64,000 bases of DNA from Rhizobiaceae bacterium (GCA_016742175.1 JACVCH010000009.1:124001-188000); one strand, 5' to 3'; counted from the stretch's first letter, positions 1 through 9,616 are shown. Notes: generated by a model not told the origin, from the letters alone. Numbers and translations are program-made.

Positions 1-15
1 GCAGGGAGTGGTCCA

Positions 16-1338
16 TTGAGCGGTCTCGAACTCGGGCTCTGGTCGTTCCCGGCGCTTCTCTTCCTCATCTTCCTGCGCATTCCGATCGGGCTCGCCATGC
101 TCGTGACGGGTCTCGTCGGCACCTACCTGATCATGGGGTCGCCGGCGCCGATCCTGTCGCGGCTGAAGGGCGAGACCTACTCGACCTTTTCCTCCTATTC
201 GCTCTCGATCATCCCGCTCTTCCTCCTGATGGGGCAGTTCGCCTCGCTGGGCGGCATGTCGCAGTCGCTGTTCAACGCCGCCAATTCCTGGCTCGGACAC
301 CGCAAGGGCGGTGTCGCCATGTCGGCCATCGGCGCCTGCGCCGGCTTCGGCGCCATCTGCGGCTCCTCGCTGGCGACGGCGGCGACGATGGCGCAGGTCG
401 CGCTGCCGGAGCTGAAGCGCTACGGCTATTCCGGCGCGCTGGCGACCGGCACGCTGGCCGCCGGCGGCACGCTCGGCATCCTCATCCCGCCCTCGGTCGT
501 GCTGGTCATCTACGCCATCCTCGCCGAGCAGAACATCGCCAAGCTCTTCGTCGCCGCCTTCATTCCGGGCATCCTCGCGGCCATCGGCTACATGATCGCC
601 ATCGCGATCTATGTCCGCCTCTATCCCGAATCCGCCGGCTCCAGCGAGCGCCAGCCCTACGGCCAGCGCTTCCGCGCGCTGTTCGACGTGTGGCCGGTGC
701 TGCTGGTCTTCGTCGCGGTCGTCGGCGGCATCTATACGGGCTGGTTCACGCCCACCGAGGCGGCCGCGATCGGCGCGGCGGGCACCGGCCTCATCGCCTG
801 GATCAATGGCGGCCTGACCCGCAAGACGATGATCGAATCGATCCTGATGACCGCCTCGGCGACCGCGATGATCTTCTTCATCGTCTTCGGCGCGGCCTTC
901 TACAATTCGTTCCTCGCGCTCTCGCAGATGCCGGTGGCCGCCGCGACCTTCATCACCAGCCAGGGCTTCGACCCGATGATGGTGATGATCGGCATCCTCG
1001 TCTTCTACATCGTGCTCGGCTGCTTCATGGATTCGCTCTCCATGATCCTGCTCACAATCCCGATCTTCTTCCCGATCGTCTCAGCCCTCGATTTCGGCCT
1101 CGGCCCGGAAGAATTCGCGCTCTGGTTCGGCATCCTCGTCCTGATCGTCGTCGAGGTCGGCCTGATCACGCCGCCGGTCGGCATGAACCTCTTCGTCATC
1201 AACTCGATGGACCGCTCGACGCCCATCGTCCAGACCTACAAGGGCGTCCTGCCCTTCGTCATGAGCGACATGATCCGCACGATCATCCTCCTGGCCTTCC
1301 CGGTGATCACGCTGTTCCTGGTGCGGGTGCTGTACTGA
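16..1338 (+). CDS. dctM: TRAP transporter large permease (DctM family)
   Basis: A 440-residue, highly hydrophobic inner-membrane protein that forms the transport channel of a tripartite ATP-independent periplasmic (TRAP) uptake system, which uses an ion gradient to import organic acids delivered by a periplasmic binding protein. The family hallmark, a glycine-rich loop ending in GTLGILIPPS (residues 151-160) between hydrophobic helices, is present, and length is normal for DctM. The start is a TTG with GGGAG about 7 nt upstream; the small permease (DctQ) and binding protein must lie upstream of the window. A strong terminator follows at 1351. The substrate cannot be read from sequence; the neighbouring dicarboxylate-degradation operon makes a dicarboxylate or related acid plausible (inference). 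Confidence 0.93.
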   Translation: MSGLELGLWSFPALLFLIFLRIPIGLAMLVTGLVGTYLIMGSPAPILSRLKGETYSTFSSYSLSIIPLFLLMGQFASLGGMSQSLFNAANSWLGHRKGGVAMSAIGACAGFGAICGSSLATAATMAQVALPELKRYGYSGALATGTLAAGGTLGILIPPSVVLVIYAILAEQNIAKLFVAAFIPGILAAIGYMIAIAIYVRLYPESAGSSERQPYGQRFRALFDVWPVLLVFVAVVGGIYTGWFTPTEAAAIGAAGTGLIAWINGGLTRKTMIESILMTASATAMIFFIVFGAAFYNSFLALSQMPVAAATFITSQGFDPMMVMIGILVFYIVLGCFMDSLSMILLTIPIFFPIVSALDFGLGPEEFALWFGILVLIVVEVGLITPPVGMNLFVINSMDRSTPIVQTYKGVLPFVMSDMIRTIILLAFPVITLFLVRVLY

Positions 1339-1350
1339 GGATGGAACGAG

Positions 1351-1377
1351 AAAGGGCCGCTTCGAGCGGCCCTTTTC
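1351..1377 (+). terminator. Rho-independent terminator after the TRAP permease gene
   Basis: A 10-bp stem AAAGGGCCGC/GCGGCCCTTT with a TTCGA loop, ending in a short T run, begins 12 nt after the TRAP permease stop codon. Because the stem starts with A residues, it could also end transcription arriving on the minus strand from the rhodanese-like gene. Confidence 0.85.
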
Positions 1378-1399
1378 AATTCCGGTGATTGCCTGAACC

Positions 1400-1738
1400 C
1401 TACAGCCCCATCTGTTGGATCGCGGCGTGGAGGTTGGCGCAGCGGGTGCCGGAGCGGCAATAGGCGAGGACAGGCTTGGGCAGTTCCTTCAGGAGCGCGG
1501 CCTGGTCGCGGGCGTTGTCCTCGGTCATCTGGCCGGAGATCACCGGCAGATGGCGGAAGGCGAGGCCGGCTTCCTCTGCAGCCTTGCGGATGACATCGAC
1601 CGAAGGCTGGCCGGGGTCCTCGTCGTCGGGGCGATTGCACACGATGCTCTTGAAGCCCGCGCCGGCGATGAGCGGCACATGCTCGACGCCGATCTGCGGG
1701 GCGACCGAATAGTCCTCGGTGATCTGGCGGATTTGCAT
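1400..1738 (-). CDS. TIGR01244/DUF442 family rhodanese-like phosphatase or sulfurtransferase
   Basis: A 112-residue protein of the Blh N-terminal-like (TIGR01244, DUF442) family, related to protein tyrosine phosphatases and rhodaneses. The C-terminal half carries the loop YCRSGTR, with the cysteine that would be the nucleophile and an arginine closing the loop. The start at 1738 (MQIRQITEDY) is chosen because AGGAG precedes it by 7 nt; the frame stays open 21 codons upstream but without a ribosome site. It lies 78 bp downstream of the small acyl-CoA dehydrogenase gene in the same direction, so it may be the last gene of that operon. The family is linked elsewhere to sulfide and persulfide handling; the substrate here is unknown. 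Confidence 0.8.
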   Translation of the reverse strand: MQIRQITEDYSVAPQIGVEHVPLIAGAGFKSIVCNRPDDEDPGQPSVDVIRKAAEEAGLAFRHLPVISGQMTEDNARDQAALLKELPKPVLAYCRSGTRCANLHAAIQQMGL

Positions 1739-1816
1739 GTTTCGTCTCCTGCGGGCGCCTGTCGGGGCCGCAGATGTGGCATGGCCGGCCGCACGAGGCA
1801 ACCGGCCATGAATGCC

Positions 1817-2959
1817 TCAGGCGGCCTCGAACAGCCCTTGGCCGCGGGCGAGGGCGCTGAGGTGAAAATCGGCGTCGCCGAACTGCGTGTCGATCATGGT
1901 CATGCGCTTGAAATAGTGCCCGACGGCATATTCCATCGTCATGCCGACGCCGCCATGAAGCTGGATCGCGTTCTCGCCGCACACGCGTCCGCCACGGCCG
2001 ATCTCGGCCTTGGCCGCGTGCATCGCCTGCGCGCGCGCCGCCGTATCGTCGCTGCCCGCCATCATCGTGGCGTAGAGCGTGATCGAGCGCGCCTGCTCGA
2101 TGGCAACGAACATGTCGACGGCCTTGTGCTGAAGCACCTGGAAGGCGCCGATGGCGACGCCGAACTGCTTGCGGACCTTGAGGTAGTCGACCGTCAGCTC
2201 GTGCATCGCCGACATGACGCCGATAGATTCGGCCGACAGGGCCGCAATGGCGCCGTCGATGGTCTTCTTCAGCGCCGGCAGTCCGTTCGCCGGATCGCCG
2301 AGTGCTTCGGCGGGGACGTTGTCGAGGCTGAGTTCGGCCGCGCGCGAACCGTCCTGCGTCGGGTATCCGCGCCGCGTCAGGCCCTCGGCGGCAGCATCGA
2401 CGAGGAAGAGCCCGATGCCGTTCTCGTCGCGGATGTCACCTGAGGTGCGGGCGACGACGATGATCCGGTCGGCCGCTTCGCCGTGCAGCACGACGCTCTT
2501 CTGGCCGGTGAGCCGCCAGCCATCGCCGTCCTTCACCGCCTCCGTCTCGACATGGTGGAGGTCGTAGCGCGAATTGCGCTCGGTGTGCGCCAGCGCAAGC
2601 TTCAGCGAACCCTCGGCGATCTGCGGCACGAGTTCGGCCCGTTGGTCGGCGGATGCCGCCGCCTTGAGCGCGCCGCCGCCAAGGATGACGGTCGCGAAAT
2701 AGGGCTCGAGCGCGAGTGCGCGGCCGAGCGATTCCATCACGATCATCGTCTCGACCGGCGTGCCGTCGAGCCCGCCATCCTCCTCCGAAAAGGGCAGCGC
2801 CATCAGCCCCATCTCGGCATAGGCGTTCCACATCTCGGCGCTGAAACCGGCGGGATCGGCCATGTGTTTCCTGCGTTGCTCGAAACCGTAGGAGTCTTTC
2901 AGCAGGCGGTCGAGAGAGTCCTTGAGCATGGATTGCTCGTCGGAAAGGTCAAAGTCCAT
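1817..2959 (-). CDS. pimD: Acyl-CoA dehydrogenase, pimeloyl-CoA dehydrogenase small-subunit type (PimD-like)
   Basis: A 380-residue FAD-dependent acyl-CoA dehydrogenase that introduces the alpha-beta double bond in an acyl-CoA thioester. The C-terminal helical domain carries the family block with IQLHGGVGMTMEY. The start at 2959 (MDFDLSDEQ) has AGGA just upstream; the longer reading frame is only read-through of a dispersed repeat. It follows a second, longer acyl-CoA dehydrogenase gene, and gene order (PimF-, PimA-, PimB-, PimC-like, then this) and length match the Rhodopseudomonas palustris pim operon, where PimC and PimD form a dicarboxylyl-CoA dehydrogenase. The specific substrate is inferred from this synteny. 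Confidence 0.85.
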   Translation of the reverse strand: MDFDLSDEQSMLKDSLDRLLKDSYGFEQRRKHMADPAGFSAEMWNAYAEMGLMALPFSEEDGGLDGTPVETMIVMESLGRALALEPYFATVILGGGALKAAASADQRAELVPQIAEGSLKLALAHTERNSRYDLHHVETEAVKDGDGWRLTGQKSVVLHGEAADRIIVVARTSGDIRDENGIGLFLVDAAAEGLTRRGYPTQDGSRAAELSLDNVPAEALGDPANGLPALKKTIDGAIAALSAESIGVMSAMHELTVDYLKVRKQFGVAIGAFQVLQHKAVDMFVAIEQARSITLYATMMAGSDDTAARAQAMHAAKAEIGRGGRVCGENAIQLHGGVGMTMEYAVGHYFKRMTMIDTQFGDADFHLSALARGQGLFEAA

Positions 2960-3004
2960 AGGTCCTCCAATACGCAGTTTCGGCCGTCGAGCGGCGGTAT
3001 GGGC

Positions 3005-3133
3005 GAGGCATGGATTCCTGTGACGAGCACAGGAATGACGGTGGCGAGGGTGGCGCTTCGATGGCTCGACGTAGGTGATTGACCGCAACATCAATGCCGT
3101 CATTCCTGTGCTCGTCACAGGAATCCATGCCTC
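3005..3133. repeat. Family A inverted repeat pair (copies A1 and A2)
   Basis: Two copies of a REP-like unit in inverted orientation: A1 at 3005-3041 and A2 at 3097-3133, spacer 55 bp. Each unit starts GAGGCATGG, then has a hairpin with arms TTCCTGTG and CACAGGAA around a 5-nt loop, then TGACGG. These two copies share a G (GACGAG) in the loop and CATGG instead of CCTGG, and so differ from copies A3-A8 in the same way; this suggests the pair inserted or evolved as a unit. It sits between two genes of one operon. Confidence 0.85.
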
Positions 3134-3165
3134 GCCCCATCCGCTCCAGAGCCCTCGCAGTCACC

Positions 3166-4368
3166 TCACAACCCCAGCACCGCCTTGGCGATGATGTTCT
3201 TCTGGATCTCGTTCGAGCCGCCATAGATCGAGACCTTGCGGAAGTTGAAATAGCCCGGCGCGGCGGTGGCGGCGTAGTCGGGTTCGATCGGCAGTTCGTT
3301 CGAGCCGTCCATGTCGCCCGAATGGAACGGCATGGCATGCGGACCCATGACCTGCATCAACAGATGCGTGGTCGCCTGCTGGATTTCGGAACCCTTGATC
3401 TTGAGGATCGACGACGCCGGGTCCGGCTTGCCGGTATTGCCGCGCTTGGCTTCGGCCGCGACGACGCGAAGCTGCGTCAGTTCCAGCGCCTTCAAATCGA
3501 TCTCGACGGAAGCGAGCTTCTCGCGGAAGCGCTCGTCCTCGATCAGCGGCCGGCCGGCCGACATCTCCTTTGCCGCCAGTTCGCGGATGCGCGCGAGGCG
3601 CTGCTTCGACATGCCGACGCGGGCGATGTTGATGCGCTCGTTGCCGAGCAGGAACTTGGCGTAGTCCCAGCCCTTGTTCTCCTCGCCGACGAGGTTTTCG
3701 ACCGGCACCTTCACGTCGGTCAGGAACACCTCGTTGATCTCGCGCCCGCCATCGATGGTCACGATGGGGCGAACCTCGATGCCCGGCGTCTTCATGTCGA
3801 TCAAAAGGAACGAGATGCCCGACTGCTTCTTGGCGTCCGGATCGGTGCGCACGAGGCAGAAGATCCAGTCGGCATATTGCGCGAGCGTCGTCCAGGTCTT
3901 CTGGCCGTTGACGATGTAGTGGTCGCCGTCACGCACGGCCTTGGTCTTCAGCGAGGCGAGGTCGGAGCCGGCGCCCGGCTCGGAAAAGCCCTGGCACCAC
4001 CAGTCGTCGAGATTGGCGATGCGCGGCAGATAATGCGCCTTTTGCGCCGCGTTGCCGAACGTATAGATGACCGGCCCGACCATGTTGACGCCGAAGGCGA
4101 GCGGCTGCGGCGCCGGCCATTTCTGCGTTTCCTCGAGATAGATGTACTGCCGCATCGGGTCCCAGCCCGTGCCGCCATACTCAGTCGGCCAGTGCGGCAC
4201 GGCCCATCCCTTCTCGTTAAGGATGCGCGACCAGGTGACGAGGTCGTCCTTGTCCATATGCTCGCCGTCGATCAGCTTCCGGCGAATGTCGGCCGGCAGC
4301 TTGTCCTTCAGGAACTGGCGCACCTCGTCGCGGAAGGCGAGTTCCTCGGATGTGTAGCGAAGGTCCAT
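3166..4368 (-). CDS. pimC: Acyl-CoA dehydrogenase, pimeloyl-CoA dehydrogenase large-subunit type (PimC-like)
   Basis: A 400-residue acyl-CoA dehydrogenase. The middle domain has the substrate/FAD motif FSEPGAGSDLASL, and the C-terminus has YGGSNEIQKNII, the family signature near the FAD and active site. The start at 4368 (MDLRYTSEEL) is supported by AAGGAG 6-7 nt upstream. Together with the smaller paralogue downstream it fits the two-subunit PimC/PimD dehydrogenase acting on dicarboxylyl-CoA. The 206-bp gap to pimD holds a family A repeat pair, and the gap to the upstream thiolase gene holds a family C repeat, which is unusual in an otherwise tight operon. Confidence 0.87.
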   Translation of the reverse strand: MDLRYTSEELAFRDEVRQFLKDKLPADIRRKLIDGEHMDKDDLVTWSRILNEKGWAVPHWPTEYGGTGWDPMRQYIYLEETQKWPAPQPLAFGVNMVGPVIYTFGNAAQKAHYLPRIANLDDWWCQGFSEPGAGSDLASLKTKAVRDGDHYIVNGQKTWTTLAQYADWIFCLVRTDPDAKKQSGISFLLIDMKTPGIEVRPIVTIDGGREINEVFLTDVKVPVENLVGEENKGWDYAKFLLGNERINIARVGMSKQRLARIRELAAKEMSAGRPLIEDERFREKLASVEIDLKALELTQLRVVAAEAKRGNTGKPDPASSILKIKGSEIQQATTHLLMQVMGPHAMPFHSGDMDGSNELPIEPDYAATAAPGYFNFRKVSIYGGSNEIQKNIIAKAVLGL

Positions 4369-4396
4369 ATGTGTCTCCTTCTAAACGTTGCGCAGA

Positions 4397-4536
4397 CCCC
4401 CACTCCGGCCTTTCAGGCCACCTCTCCCCCTCAAAAGGGGAGAGGAAACCAGGCTGGAGAAGCGTCGGCGTCGCGGCAGCCTTCCTCTCCCCCGGGCAGG
4501 GGGAGAGGTGGCACGCGAAGCGTGACGGAGTGGGGG
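4397..4536. repeat. Family C palindromic repeat (copy C1)
   Basis: A GC-rich inverted repeat whose outer ends read CCCCCACTCCG and CGGAGTGGGGG, with inner arms rich in CCTCTCCCCC/GGGGGAGAGG and a central AGAAGCGTCGGC segment. It fills most of the gap between the thiolase and PimC-like genes. Related copies lie at 18284-18420 and 21094-21305. Confidence 0.85.
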
Positions 4537-4546
4537 TGCTTCATTC

Positions 4547-5728
4547 TCAAACGATCTCGAACAGTCCCGCCGCGCCCATGCCGCCGCCGACGCACATGGT
4601 CACGACGGCATATTTGACGCCGCGGCGCTTGCCCTCGATGAGCGCGTGGCCGGAAAGGCGGGCGCCGGACATGCCGTAGGGGTGGCCGAGCGCGATGGCG
4701 CCGCCATTGACGTTGAGCTTGGCCGGGTCGATGCCGAGCTTGTCGCGGCAGTAGATGACCTGCACGGCGAAGGCTTCGTTCAGTTCCCAAAGGCCGATGT
4801 CGTCGACGGTGAGGCCGTGGCGTTCGAGCAGGCGCGGCACGGCGAAGACCGGGCCGATGCCCATCTCGTCGGGCTCGCATCCGGCGACGTTGAAGCCGCG
4901 CATGATGCCGAGCGGGGTCAGCCCGCGGCGCTGCGCTTCCTTGTCGCTCATCATGACGTGCGCTGACGCGCCGTCGGAAAGCTGGCTGGCATTGCCGGCG
5001 GTGATCGTACCGCCCTCGCGCACCGGCTTCAGGCCGGCAAGGCCCTCGGCGGTCGTCTCGGCGCGCGGGCCTTCGTCATGGGCGATCTCGACGTCGCGAT
5101 GCGAGATTTCCTTGGTCTCCTTGTCGACGACGGCCATGCGCGTCTTCATCGGCGCGATCTCGTCGGCGAACTTGCCCGCTTCGCGGGCGGCGGCGACGCG
5201 GCGCTGGCTTTCGAGGCCGTATTCGTCCTGTTGCTCGCGGGTGATGCCGTATCGCTTGCCCACATTCTCGGCCGTGTCGATCATCGGCAGGTAGACGTCG
5301 GCGACCGAGCCCGTCAGCGACTTGTCGACGAGGCGGAAGGTGTTGCGGTGGTCGTTCTGGACGAGCGAGATGGATTCGACGCCGCCGGCGATGCCGACCG
5401 GCACGCCGTCATTGCGGATGGCGTTGGCCAGAAGCGCCATCGACTGCATGCCCGACGAGCACTGGCGGTCGATCGTGGTGCCGGCAGCGGTGACGGGCAG
5501 CCCGGCGACGAGCGCGGCGCGGCGCGCGACATTGAGGCCGGTCGTGCCTTCCTGCATGGCGCAGCCCATGATCACGTCCTCGATCTCGGCGCCGTCCACC
5601 TTTGCGCGGGAGAGCGCATTGCGGATGGCGTGGGCGGCGAGGTCGGCGCCGGCCGTGTCGTTGAAGCCGCCGCGATAGGCCTTGCCGATCGGCGTCCTGG
5701 CGGTCGAGACGATGACTGCGTCTGTCAT
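4547..5728 (-). CDS. pimB: Acetyl-CoA acyltransferase (thiolase), PimB-like
   Basis: A 393-residue degradative thiolase that cleaves 3-ketoacyl-CoA with CoA to release acetyl-CoA. The acyl-accepting nucleophile is Cys90 in [10 protein letters not shown], and the C-terminal catalytic motifs GHPYGMSG and [10 protein letters not shown] are intact. It ends 178 bp before the PimC-like gene and starts 10 bp after the CoA ligase gene, so it is co-transcribed with the ligase. The position fits the last step of beta-oxidation in a PimFABCD-like operon. Confidence 0.93.
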   Translation of the reverse strand: MTDAVIVSTARTPIGKAYRGGFNDTAGADLAAHAIRNALSRAKVDGAEIEDVIMGCAMQEGTTGLNVARRAALVAGLPVTAAGTTIDRQCSSGMQSMALLANAIRNDGVPVGIAGGVESISLVQNDHRNTFRLVDKSLTGSVADVYLPMIDTAENVGKRYGITREQQDEYGLESQRRVAAAREAGKFADEIAPMKTRMAVVDKETKEISHRDVEIAHDEGPRAETTAEGLAGLKPVREGGTITAGNASQLSDGASAHVMMSDKEAQRRGLTPLGIMRGFNVAGCEPDEMGIGPVFAVPRLLERHGLTVDDIGLWELNEAFAVQVIYCRDKLGIDPAKLNVNGGAIALGHPYGMSGARLSGHALIEGKRRGVKYAVVTMCVGGGMGAAGLFEIV

Positions 5729-5738
5729 GAAGTCCTCC

Positions 5739-7361
5739 TCATTGGGCGGCCTTTGCGGCCACCTCGCGTTTCAGTTCGAGTTTCGAAAGCTTGCCGACGG
5801 GCGTGCGCGGCAGCGCGGCGCGGATTTCCAGCGCGCCCGGCAGTTCGTGCGGGCCGATCTTGCCCTTGAGAAAAGCGCGCAGGGCCTCGAGCGTCAATTC
5901 CGGCGCGCCGTCATGGAGCTTGGCAAACACTTTCGGCGTCTCGCCGCGATAGGCGTCGGGAATGCCGATCACCAGCGCTTCCTCGATGTCGGGATGCGCG
6001 TAGACGGCCTGCTCGATGAGCTGCGGATAGACGTTGAAGCCGCCGCAGATGATCATGTCCTTCTTGCGGTCGACGATGGTGAAGAACCCGTCGGCGTCCA
6101 TGAAACCGATGTCACCGGTCAGGAACCCGCCATCGGAAAAGATGGTGTCGTTGTCGCCCTCGCGGCCCCAGTAGCCGGACATGACGTTCGGTCCGAAGAT
6201 GCGCAATTCGCCCGTTTCGCCGGACGGCAGCACGCGATGCGGATCGTCGAGCGCGACGATGTCGACATAAATGCCCGGCAGCGGCACGCCAATCGTGTCG
6301 ACCCGGTCCGGGTGAGTGACGGGGATGTTGGTGCCGGCCGGCGACGTCTCGGTCATGCCCCAGCCGCCGAGGATGTCGTGGCCGGTGGCGCGCTTCAATT
6401 TGCGCGCGATCTCGACGGGAAGCGGCGCGCCGCCCGAGGCGCAGTAGCGCAGCGAGGAGAGGTCGCGTTTCTCGAAGCCGGGCGTCGCGGCGATGGCGAT
6501 CCACATGGTCGGCACGCCCGGAAAGCTCGTCGCGCCGGCCTCGATTTCGGCCAGCGCCGTCTCGGCGTCGAAGCGGGTATGGAGAAGGAGCGTCAGCCCG
6601 TTCTTCACCCCGCGCAGCATGACGGCCGTCAGCGCATAGATGTGGAAGAGCGGCAGGAAGAGAAGCACGCGGTCCTCGCCCGGCCGGATGAGGCCATGGG
6701 CGGAAAACCATGCGTCGTAACTGGAGACGGCCGCGGTCAGGTTCGCATGCGTCAGCATCGCGCCCTTGGGCAGGCCCGTCGTCCCGCCCGTATATTGCAG
6801 GAGCGCAAGGTCGCCGGCCTCGACCTCGGGGAGGGCAGCGATCCCGCCCATCTCGATGCCGTCCCAGTGCGGCCCCGCGCCGTCGAGCGCCGCGTCGCTG
6901 CCGGTGATGACGCGCTCGACCAGCCCGGCCTCGCGCAGCGCCCCGGCCTTGGCCGAAAGCCCGCCGAGATCGGTCGTCGCGATCGCCCGCGCGCCGCTGT
7001 CGGCGATCTTGTGCCTGAGCACGATCTCGCCATCGAGCGGTGAGAGGTGCACGACGGTCAGCCCCGCCTTCAGCGCGCCGAAGAAGGCGATCGGGTGGTA
7101 GAGCGTGTTGGGCAGGAGAAGCGCGATGCGCTCGCCCTTGGTATAGCCCGCTGCTGCGAGCGCATGCGCGAAGGCGTCGACCGCGCGCGCCAGGTCGCGA
7201 TACGAAAAGTCCTGGCCGCGAAAGACGAAGGCCGCCTTGTCGCCCCATGTGTTCGCCGAGCGCTCCACCAGCTCGTGCACCGGATAGGTGTCGAGCGGCA
7301 CGTCCGGCGAGAGGCCCGCCGGATAGATGCCTTTCCAGGGCGCGTCGGCGAGCCGGGTCAT
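5739..7361 (-). CDS. pimA: Acyl-CoA synthetase (AMP-forming), PimA-like
   Basis: A 540-residue adenylate-forming ligase that activates a carboxylic acid with ATP and CoA. It shows the phosphate-binding loop [14 protein letters not shown], the adenine-binding motif GWGMTETS, and the hinge/catalytic segment [11 protein letters not shown] followed by [11 protein letters not shown]. Its start codon overlaps the stop of the PimF-like gene by 4 bp (ATGA), so the two are translationally coupled. The substrate is probably a mono- or dicarboxylic acid of medium or long chain, judged only from operon context. Confidence 0.92.
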   Translation of the reverse strand: MTRLADAPWKGIYPAGLSPDVPLDTYPVHELVERSANTWGDKAAFVFRGQDFSYRDLARAVDAFAHALAAAGYTKGERIALLLPNTLYHPIAFFGALKAGLTVVHLSPLDGEIVLRHKIADSGARAIATTDLGGLSAKAGALREAGLVERVITGSDAALDGAGPHWDGIEMGGIAALPEVEAGDLALLQYTGGTTGLPKGAMLTHANLTAAVSSYDAWFSAHGLIRPGEDRVLLFLPLFHIYALTAVMLRGVKNGLTLLLHTRFDAETALAEIEAGATSFPGVPTMWIAIAATPGFEKRDLSSLRYCASGGAPLPVEIARKLKRATGHDILGGWGMTETSPAGTNIPVTHPDRVDTIGVPLPGIYVDIVALDDPHRVLPSGETGELRIFGPNVMSGYWGREGDNDTIFSDGGFLTGDIGFMDADGFFTIVDRKKDMIICGGFNVYPQLIEQAVYAHPDIEEALVIGIPDAYRGETPKVFAKLHDGAPELTLEALRAFLKGKIGPHELPGALEIRAALPRTPVGKLSKLELKREVAAKAAQ

Positions 7362-9445
7362 GCCGCCTTCTTTTTCGGCGTCGTGAAGCCCGCGCCCTCG
7401 TCGGCGAGGCGGCGCAGGAGCGCGGACGGCTTGAAGACGTCCTTGCCGGTTTTGCCGTGCCAGTGGTCGAGGCGCTCGACGATCTTCTTCAGCCCGACCG
7501 TGTCGGCATAGAACATCGGGCCGCCCTTGCCGATCGGGAAGCCGTAGCCGTTTGTCCAGACGATATCGATGTCGGACGGCCGCGCGGCGATCTCCTCCTC
7601 GAGGATCAGCGCGCCTTCGTTGATCAGCGGATAGAGCGTACGCTCGGTGATCTCCTCGTCGGAAATCTCGCGGCGGTTGACGCCCTTTTCGCGCGCCTTG
7701 TCCTCGATCAGCTTTTCGACGTCGGGATCGGTCTTCGGTGCGCGCGAGCCGGCCTCATAGAGATAAAATCCCTTGCCGGTCTTCTGGCCGAAGCGCCCCT
7801 GTTCGCACAAGGCATCGGCGATCGCAGCCGTCTTGCCGAGCGCCTTGCGGTTGCGCCAGCCGATATCGAGGCCGGCGAGATCACCCATCGCAAACGGGCC
7901 CATCGGCCAGCCGAAATCTGTGAACACCTTGTCGATCTGCGCCGGCGTCGCGCCTTCCATCAGAAGGTCCTCGTTCTCCGCCGAGCGCGCCGAGAGCATG
8001 CGGTTGCCGACGAAGCCGTGGCAGACGCCGACGACCACCGGCACCTTGCCGATCTTCTTGGCGACTGAGAGCGCCGTCGCCAGCACGTCCGGCGCGGTCT
8101 TCGCGCCGCGCACGATCTCCAGGAGCTTCATCACGTTGGCCGGCGAGAAGAAGTGCAGGCCGACGACGTCCTGCGGCCGGCCCGTGGACGCCGCGATCTC
8201 GTCGACGTCGAGATAGGAGGTGTTGGAGGCGAGGATGGCGCCGGGCTTGGCGATCTGGTCGAGCCTGCCGAACACCTCCTTCTTGACCGACATCTCTTCG
8301 AACACGGCCTCGATGATGAGATCGCATTCGGCAAGGTCGGCATAGTCGGTGGTCGGCTTGAAGGCGGCGAGGCGCTGCTCCTTTGCCTCCGCGCTCATCG
8401 AGCCGCGCTGGACGGAAATGTCGTAGTTCTTCGCGATGGTGGCGAGGCCGCGGTCGAGCGCTTCGCGGTTCATCTCCAGAAGCGTGACCGGGATGCCGCC
8501 ATTGACGAAGGACATGGCGATGCCGCCGCCCATCGTGCCCGCGCCGATGACACCGACGCGCGCGACCGGACGCGGCTTCACGTCACTGTTAACGCCCTTG
8601 ACCTTGGCCGCCTCGCGCTGCGCGAAGAAGAGATGGCGCTGCGCGCGCGACTGCGTGCCCTGGACGAGTTCGAGGAAGAACTGGCGCTCGGCCTTGAGCG
8701 CGGCGTCGAAATCCATCGTCACCGCATTGCGCACGGACTGCGCGCAGGCGACCGGCGCGTCGAGCCCGCGCGCCTTCTTCTTGACCTCGCCGACGGCCGC
8801 GTCGAAGGCGGCCATGTCGACATTCTCGATCCTGTCCGTGCGGTCGCGCACGGCGACGAGCTTTTCGCCGATCCTCGAGCGCGCGAAGGCGATGGCGGCC
8901 TCGACCAGATCGCCATCCGCAATCTCGTCCACGACGCCGAGCTTCAAAGCCTTGTCGGCCGAAATCGGGTTGCCGGTGGAGATGATCTTCAAAGCCTCGA
9001 CCGGTCCCGTCAGGCGCGGCAGCCGCACCGTGCCGCCGGACCCCGGCAGGAGGCCCAGCTTGACCTCGGGCAGGCCCACCTGCGCCGACTTCACCGCGAC
9101 GCGATAGTGGCAGGCAAGCGCCAGTTCCAGCCCGCCGCCGAAGGCCGTGCCGTGGATGGCGGCGACCGCCGGTTTCGGCAGGGTTTCGAGCAGCTTGCAC
9201 AGCTCCGGCAGCGACGGCGAGGCCAGCGCCTTCGGCGACCCAAATTCGGTGATGTCGGCGCCCGAGATGAACGTGCGCCCCGCGCAGGCGATGACGATGC
9301 CCTTGACCGCGCCATCGTCGCGCGCAGCCTCGATCGCGGCGAACAGCGGCTCGCGCAGATGATGGCTGAGCGCGTTGACGGGCGGGTTGTCGAGCGTGAT
9401 GACGGCGATCTCGTCCGCGCGGGTTGTCTTGACGTAGTCGGTCAT
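7358..9445 (-). CDS. pimF: Bifunctional enoyl-CoA hydratase/3-hydroxyacyl-CoA dehydrogenase, PimF-like
   Basis: A 695-residue fusion catalysing two successive beta-oxidation steps. Residues 1 to about 190 form a crotonase fold with the oxyanion segments ISGADITEF and HGTAFGGGLELAL. Near residue 300 a Rossmann NAD-binding motif VGVIGAGTMGGGIAM opens the dehydrogenase part, followed by 3-hydroxyacyl-CoA dehydrogenase C-terminal domains with VGNRMLSARS. The hydratase-first layout matches PimF and FadJ/FadB-type proteins. It overlaps the ligase gene by 4 bp. The gap to the upstream pcaD-like gene is occupied by a family B palindrome. Confidence 0.93.
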   Translation of the reverse strand: MTDYVKTTRADEIAVITLDNPPVNALSHHLREPLFAAIEAARDDGAVKGIVIACAGRTFISGADITEFGSPKALASPSLPELCKLLETLPKPAVAAIHGTAFGGGLELALACHYRVAVKSAQVGLPEVKLGLLPGSGGTVRLPRLTGPVEALKIISTGNPISADKALKLGVVDEIADGDLVEAAIAFARSRIGEKLVAVRDRTDRIENVDMAAFDAAVGEVKKKARGLDAPVACAQSVRNAVTMDFDAALKAERQFFLELVQGTQSRAQRHLFFAQREAAKVKGVNSDVKPRPVARVGVIGAGTMGGGIAMSFVNGGIPVTLLEMNREALDRGLATIAKNYDISVQRGSMSAEAKEQRLAAFKPTTDYADLAECDLIIEAVFEEMSVKKEVFGRLDQIAKPGAILASNTSYLDVDEIAASTGRPQDVVGLHFFSPANVMKLLEIVRGAKTAPDVLATALSVAKKIGKVPVVVGVCHGFVGNRMLSARSAENEDLLMEGATPAQIDKVFTDFGWPMGPFAMGDLAGLDIGWRNRKALGKTAAIADALCEQGRFGQKTGKGFYLYEAGSRAPKTDPDVEKLIEDKAREKGVNRREISDEEITERTLYPLINEGALILEEEIAARPSDIDIVWTNGYGFPIGKGGPMFYADTVGLKKIVERLDHWHGKTGKDVFKPSALLRRLADEGAGFTTPKKKAA

Positions 9446-9478
9446 GGTGCTTCCTCGTTTAGTTCAGCGCTCCGTCGC

Positions 9479-9592
9479 GCCCCCCTCTGTCCTGCCGGAC
9501 ATCTCCCCCGCATGGGGGGAGATTAGTCTCGTCATCGAAACCGCGTGATCTCCCCCCATGCGGGGGAGATGTCCGGCAGGACAGAGGGGGGC
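9479..9592. repeat. Family B perfect long inverted repeat (copy B1)
   Basis: Two 45-bp arms (9479-9523 and 9548-9592) are perfect reverse complements separated by 24 bp. Each arm starts with GCCCCCCTCTGTCCTGCCGG and contains a nested inner palindrome ATCTCCCCC/GGGGGAGAT. The right end is followed by AACGTAG, as in copy B2. It lies between two co-directional genes of the catabolic operon. Confidence 0.92.
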
Positions 9593-9616
9593 AACGTAGA
9601 GCGCGTCCTTCGCATG

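Noticed and set aside
2960-3118. N-terminal extension of the PimD-like protein through repeat A1/A2
   Set aside because: The extension is read-through of a dispersed repeat, has no family similarity, and a good ribosome site exists at the internal ATG (2959).
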